Shown here: piece by piece, positions 60,145-64,000 of the stretch
Layout: each line of letters starts with the position of its first letter
Position numbering within the stretch: position 1 is the stretch's first letter
Notes under the pieces: generated by a model
The model's database searches: none
What the model was told of the DNA's origin: nothing
What the model saw: the letters and a program-made list of their open reading frames with translations, nothing else
Program-made: the position numbers and the translations under genes
Assembly (NCBI GenBank): GCA_051877515.1
Contig: JBJEIY010000017.1
Location: 186,001 to 250,000, forward strand
Length of the DNA stretch: 64,000 nucleotides
From: XBB1006 sp051877515
GTDB taxonomy: Bacteria; Bacillota; Clostridia; Lachnospirales; Lachnospiraceae
Reading direction: 5' to 3'

Positions 60145-60228
60145 AAGCAACTGTAAGGAAAAATGACGACTTACAGCTCTAAGGTTATATAAGGAAAAGA
60201 TCAATAATGAAATGAGGAGGAATCAGAG

Positions 60229-61434
60229 ATGAAGATTTCTGAAAAAATTCAAAAGTGTTCCCTTTCTCCCATGAGAAAGTTTCATCCCTATGCGGTAAAA
60301 GCGGAACAGGCAGGTAAGAAGATTTATCACCTGAATATCGGACAGCCGGATATTAAGACTCCGGAGCAGTATTTTGAGGCGGTTCGTAATTTTACCCAGC
60401 CGGTATTGGCCTATGCACCATCACCGGGACTGCCGGTTATGGTAGATGCGATTGTGGATTATTATAAGAGGATCGGTGCCAGCTTTGAAGCAGAGGACGT
60501 GATCGTTACCACAGGAGGCAGCGAGGCATTATCTATTCTTTTTGCATGTATTATCGATCCGGGAAGCGAAGTGCTGATTCCGGAACCGTTTTATCCAAAC
60601 TATAATACCATGATCACTGTTGCAGGTGGCGTGATCAAACCAATCCCCACTTCTCCGGAAGAGGGCTATCGTTATGCAAACAAAGAAAAGATTGAAAAAT
60701 GCATTACACCAAATACCAGAGCCATCATGGTAACCAACCCGGGAAATCCAACCGGTGTTGTTCTTACCAGAGAAGAAATGCAGATTATCGCAGATGTTGC
60801 AAAAGAGCATGATCTGTATGTAATCGGTGATGAAGTATATCGTGAGTTTGTATACGGAGATGAACCGTTAGCTTCCATGGCACAGTTTAAGGAGATCGAG
60901 CAGAATGTGGTTATCGTGGATTCTGTTTCCAAGAGATTCTCTGCATGTGGAGCGCGTATCGGTGCATTGTTGTCCAAGAACAAAGAACTGATGGGACATG
61001 CCATGAAGATGGCGCAGGCAAGATTGTCTGTTGCAACCCTTGACCAGGTGGCAAGTGCAGCATTATACAGCTGTGATTCCAGCTATTTTGCTGAAATGAG
61101 AAAAGAGTATAAGGCACGTCGTGATACCTGCTACAAAATGATCCAGAAGATTCCGGGCGTGATCTGTGCACAGCCACAGGGCGCATTCTACTTTATGGCT
61201 GCTCTGCCGATTGATGATGCAGATAAGTTTAACCAGTGGTTATTGGAAGAGTTCGATGATAACGGAGAAACCGTTATGTTTGCTCCGGGCGGCGGATTCT
61301 ACACAGGCGGTAAAGGTAAGAATGAAATCCGTATCGCGTATGTGCTGAAACAGGCAGACTTAGAGCGAGCAATGGAATTACTTGGTTTGGGAATCGCAAA
61401 ATACAGAAAAGAAGTAATGGGTTGTAACGATTAA
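60229..61434 (+). CDS. Pyridoxal phosphate-dependent aminotransferase (aspartate aminotransferase-like)
   Basis: The 401-residue class I aminotransferase has the PLP lysine Lys235 in VDSVSKRFSACGARIG. HLNIGQPDIKTPE, TTGGSEALSILFA and VTNPGNPTGVVLT are conserved. The substrate cannot be fixed; aspartate is the usual annotation. AGGAGG precedes the ATG. ppdK follows after 41 bases with no terminator, so the two may be co-transcribed. Confidence 0.92.
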   Translation: MKISEKIQKCSLSPMRKFHPYAVKAEQAGKKIYHLNIGQPDIKTPEQYFEAVRNFTQPVLAYAPSPGLPVMVDAIVDYYKRIGASFEAEDVIVTTGGSEALSILFACIIDPGSEVLIPEPFYPNYNTMITVAGGVIKPIPTSPEEGYRYANKEKIEKCITPNTRAIMVTNPGNPTGVVLTREEMQIIADVAKEHDLYVIGDEVYREFVYGDEPLASMAQFKEIEQNVVIVDSVSKRFSACGARIGALLSKNKELMGHAMKMAQARLSVATLDQVASAALYSCDSSYFAEMRKEYKARRDTCYKMIQKIPGVICAQPQGAFYFMAALPIDDADKFNQWLLEEFDDNGETVMFAPGGGFYTGGKGKNEIRIAYVLKQADLERAMELLGLGIAKYRKEVMGCND

Positions 61435-61475
61435 TTCGTTTACATATAGGAAAGTTATATAGGAGGAATTGTCTA

Positions 61476-64000
61476 ATGGCAAACAAATACTGCTACCTTT
61501 TTAGCGAAGGTAACGCAAGCATGAGAGAGCTTCTCGGCGGTAAAGGTGCGAATCTTGCTGAGATGACCAATATTGGTCTTCCGGTGCCACAGGGTTTTAC
61601 CATTACCACAGAAGCATGTACCCAGTACTATGAGGACGGACGTGAGATCAATGCAGATATTATGGCTGAAATCAACGAGTACATTGTAAAAATGGAAGAG
61701 ATCACAGGAAAGAAGTTTGGTGACAAGGAGAATCCTCTCCTGGTTTCCGTTCGTTCCGGTGCCAGAGCTTCCATGCCCGGTATGATGGATACCATTTTAA
61801 ACCTTGGATTAAATGAGGATGTTGTGGAGACCATTGCAAAAGCATCCGGTAATCCCAGATGGGCATGGGACTGCTACAGAAGATTCATCCAGATGTATTC
61901 TGATGTAGTAATGGAAGTCGGTAAGAAGTATTTTGAAGAGCTTATCGACAAAATGAAAGCAGAAAGAGGTGTTACGCAGGATGTTGATCTGACAGCAGAT
62001 GATCTGAGAATGCTTGCAAATCAGTTTAAGGCTGAGTATAAGTCCAAAATCGGTGAGGAATTCCCCAATGATCCGAAGGAGCAGTTGATGGGTGCCATTA
62101 AGGCAGTATTTAGATCCTGGGATAATCCCCGTGCGAATGTATACCGCCGGGATAATGATATTCCTTATTCCTGGGGTACCGCAGTAAATGTTCAGTCCAT
62201 GGCTTTTGGAAACATGGGTGATGATTGTGGTACCGGTGTAGCATTTACCCGTGATCCGGCAACCGGAGAAAAGGGATTGTTCGGTGAGTTCCTTACCAAC
62301 GCACAGGGTGAAGACGTGGTTGCAGGTGTACGTACACCTATGAAGATTGCTGAAATGGAGCAGAAGTTCCCGGAAGCATTCAAACAGTTCCAGGAAGTAT
62401 GTCAGATTCTGGAATCTCACTATAGAGATATGCAGGATATGGAATTTACCGTAGAGCATGGAAAATTATACATGCTTCAGACCCGTAACGGAAAAAGAAC
62501 AGCGCAGGCTGCCTTAAAGATCGCCTGTGATCTGGTAGATGAGGGCATGAGATCCGAAGAAGAAGCAGTGGCAATGATTGATCCCCGTAATCTGGACACC
62601 CTGCTCCATCCACAGTTTGATGCTGCGGCATTAAAGGGTGCAACGCCTGCCGGAAAAGGTCTTGGTGCTTCACCGGGTGCGGCTTGCGGTAAAGTGGTAT
62701 TCACTGCAGAAGATGCCGAAATCTGGGCCGGAAGAGGAGAAAAGGTTGTTCTGGTGCGTCTTGAGACTTCACCGGAAGACATTACCGGTATGAAGGTAGC
62801 ACAGGGTATTCTGACTGTTCGTGGAGGAATGACTTCCCACGCTGCAGTTGTTGCCCGTGGTATGGGTACCTGCTGTGTTTCCGGTTGTGGCGATATCGAC
62901 ATGGATGAGGAAAACAAGAAATTTGTATTGGCAGGCAAAGAATACCATGAAGGAGATTACATTTCTCTGGACGGAACCACAGGAAATATTTACGACGGAC
63001 AGATCCCAACCGTAGATGCAAAGATTGCCGGGGAATTTGGTCGTGTTATGGCCTGGGCAGATAAATATCGTAAACTGAAAGTACGTACCAATGCAGATAC
63101 TCCTGCCGATGCGAAGAAGGCAAGAGAGCTGGGAGCAGAGGGAATCGGACTTTGCCGTACAGAGCATATGTTCTTTGAGGAAGACAGAATTGCTGCTTTC
63201 CGTGAAATGATCTGTGCGGATACGGTGGAAGAGCGAGAGGCTGCTCTTAATAAGATCCTTCCGTATCAGCAGGGAGATTTCAAGGCATTATATGAAGCTT
63301 TGGAAGGAAACCCGGTTACCATCCGTTTCCTGGATCCGCCACTTCATGAGTTTGTGCCTACGGAAGAAGCTGATATTGAGAAGCTTGCAAAGGCTCAGGG
63401 CAAGAGTGTTGACCAGATCAAGAGTATCATCAATGGTTTACATGAGTTTAACCCAATGATGGGACACAGAGGCTGTCGTCTTGCAGTAACTTATCCGGAA
63501 ATTGCCAAGATGCAGACCAAGGCTGTGATCCGTGCTGCTATTGAGGTTCAGAAAGCACATCCGGAATGGAACATAAGACCGGAGATCATGATCCCATTGG
63601 TTGGAGAAGTGAAAGAATTAAAATTCGTAAAGAAGGTTGTTGTGGAAACTGCAGATGCTGAAATTGCAGCAGCAGGTGCGAAGTTAGAGTACGAAGTTGG
63701 TACCATGATCGAGATCCCACGTGCAGCACTGACAGCAGATGAGATTGCTAAAGAAGCGGACTTCTTCTGCTTCGGAACCAATGATCTTACCCAGATGACT
63801 TACGGATTCTCCCGTGATGATGCAGGTAAGTTCTTAAATGCATATTATGATACAAAGATCTTAGAGAATGATCCGTTTGCAAAACTGGATCAGGTTGGTG
63901 TCGGCAAATTAATGGAAATGGCGATCAAGTTAGGTAAGCCGGTTAACCCGGACCTTCACATCGGAATCTGTGGAGAGCATGGAGGAGATCCGTCTTCTGT
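61476..64000 (+). CDS. ppdK: Pyruvate,phosphate dikinase (3' truncated)
   Basis: The first 841 residues are in the window. The protein interconverts pyruvate, ATP and Pi with PEP, AMP and PPi. The N-terminal ATP-binding domain has GGKGANLAEMTNIGLPVPQG and VRSGARASMPGMMDT. The phosphohistidine domain has GGMTSHAAVVARGMG with His455, the same number as in the Clostridium symbiosum enzyme. The PEP-binding barrel has GLCRTEHMFFEEDRI, FLDPPLHEF and FGTNDLTQMTYG. ATG at 61476 has AGGAGG upstream. The stop lies beyond the window, roughly 30-40 codons on. Confidence 0.97.
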   Translation, partial: MANKYCYLFSEGNASMRELLGGKGANLAEMTNIGLPVPQGFTITTEACTQYYEDGREINADIMAEINEYIVKMEEITGKKFGDKENPLLVSVRSGARASMPGMMDTILNLGLNEDVVETIAKASGNPRWAWDCYRRFIQMYSDVVMEVGKKYFEELIDKMKAERGVTQDVDLTADDLRMLANQFKAEYKSKIGEEFPNDPKEQLMGAIKAVFRSWDNPRANVYRRDNDIPYSWGTAVNVQSMAFGNMGDDCGTGVAFTRDPATGEKGLFGEFLTNAQGEDVVAGVRTPMKIAEMEQKFPEAFKQFQEVCQILESHYRDMQDMEFTVEHGKLYMLQTRNGKRTAQAALKIACDLVDEGMRSEEEAVAMIDPRNLDTLLHPQFDAAALKGATPAGKGLGASPGAACGKVVFTAEDAEIWAGRGEKVVLVRLETSPEDITGMKVAQGILTVRGGMTSHAAVVARGMGTCCVSGCGDIDMDEENKKFVLAGKEYHEGDYISLDGTTGNIYDGQIPTVDAKIAGEFGRVMAWADKYRKLKVRTNADTPADAKKARELGAEGIGLCRTEHMFFEEDRIAAFREMICADTVEEREAALNKILPYQQGDFKALYEALEGNPVTIRFLDPPLHEFVPTEEADIEKLAKAQGKSVDQIKSIINGLHEFNPMMGHRGCRLAVTYPEIAKMQTKAVIRAAIEVQKAHPEWNIRPEIMIPLVGEVKELKFVKKVVVETADAEIAAAGAKLEYEVGTMIEIPRAALTADEIAKEADFFCFGTNDLTQMTYGFSRDDAGKFLNAYYDTKILENDPFAKLDQVGVGKLMEMAIKLGKPVNPDLHIGICGEHGGDPSS

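Overview
The window reads as chromosome of a Gram-positive anaerobe, most like the Lachnospiraceae (Clostridia). Pointers to this are a pyruvate,phosphate dikinase with the clostridial sequence style, HrcA/CIRCE heat-shock control, the IreB-RuvX-DUF1292 trio, RNase J, TTG and GTG starts with strong AGGAGG sites, ThiH-type (oxygen-sensitive) thiazole synthesis, and a very large fused 2-hydroxyacyl-CoA dehydratase activase. The genus cannot be fixed from the sequence alone. I saw no rRNA, tRNA, CRISPR array, insertion sequence or phage module.

Layout. 1-3055: end of an unknown gene, a parvulin-like lipoprotein, a membrane protein and pyruvate kinase. 3077-5343: CIRCE-preceded htpG. 5445-6964: two minus-strand genes, a solitary Rpn-type nuclease and an XRE regulator. 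7114-19699: an AT-richer accessory block of eight co-oriented genes for exported or membrane proteins. They are a RICIN-cysteine peptidase, a Big2 protein, three proteins with the same double-CxxC zinc ribbon, a propeller-like protein, a 1440-residue beta-helix/leucine-rich-repeat surface protein and an exported protein with a Ca-loop-like motif. 19760-25694: a TPP-riboswitch-controlled seven-gene thiamine operon (thiS-F-G-H-E-D-C). 25747-25956: three long inverted repeats between convergent genes. 25974-30230: the giant activase on the minus strand. 30353-33495: a rhomboid-like pseudoprotease, a DUF2225 protein and a MocR-type regulator. 33531-38455: the CIRCE-hrcA-grpE-dnaK-dnaJ operon. 38473-40666: a cation/proton antiporter and a J-domain coiled-coil protein. 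40980-45010: prmA-rsmE-cysteine desulfurase-thiI. 45024-53339: RNA modification and housekeeping genes (mtaB, ireB, ruvX, RNase J, a trmR-trhP pair, tgt, yajC) plus an HPr-like protein and a short MltG-like protein. 53436-64000: an M16C metallopeptidase, era, recO, a lipoprotein, glyQS, an aminotransferase and the first 841 codons of ppdK.

How the parts connect. The two CIRCE elements place htpG in the same HrcA regulon as the dnaK operon. The thiamine operon contains the sulfur carrier ThiS and its adenylating enzyme ThiF. The cysteine desulfurase and ThiI further along may supply sulfur for that branch and for 4-thiouridine in tRNA. Several genes modify translation components: PrmA, RsmE, ThiI, MtaB, TrmR/TrhP and Tgt.

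The part least explained by known systems is the 6.6-19.7 kb block. A divergent XRE regulator faces a strong promoter for a secreted cysteine peptidase, followed by membrane zinc-ribbon proteins and large surface proteins. It is my main candidate for an undescribed system, but no function can be assigned from sequence alone.
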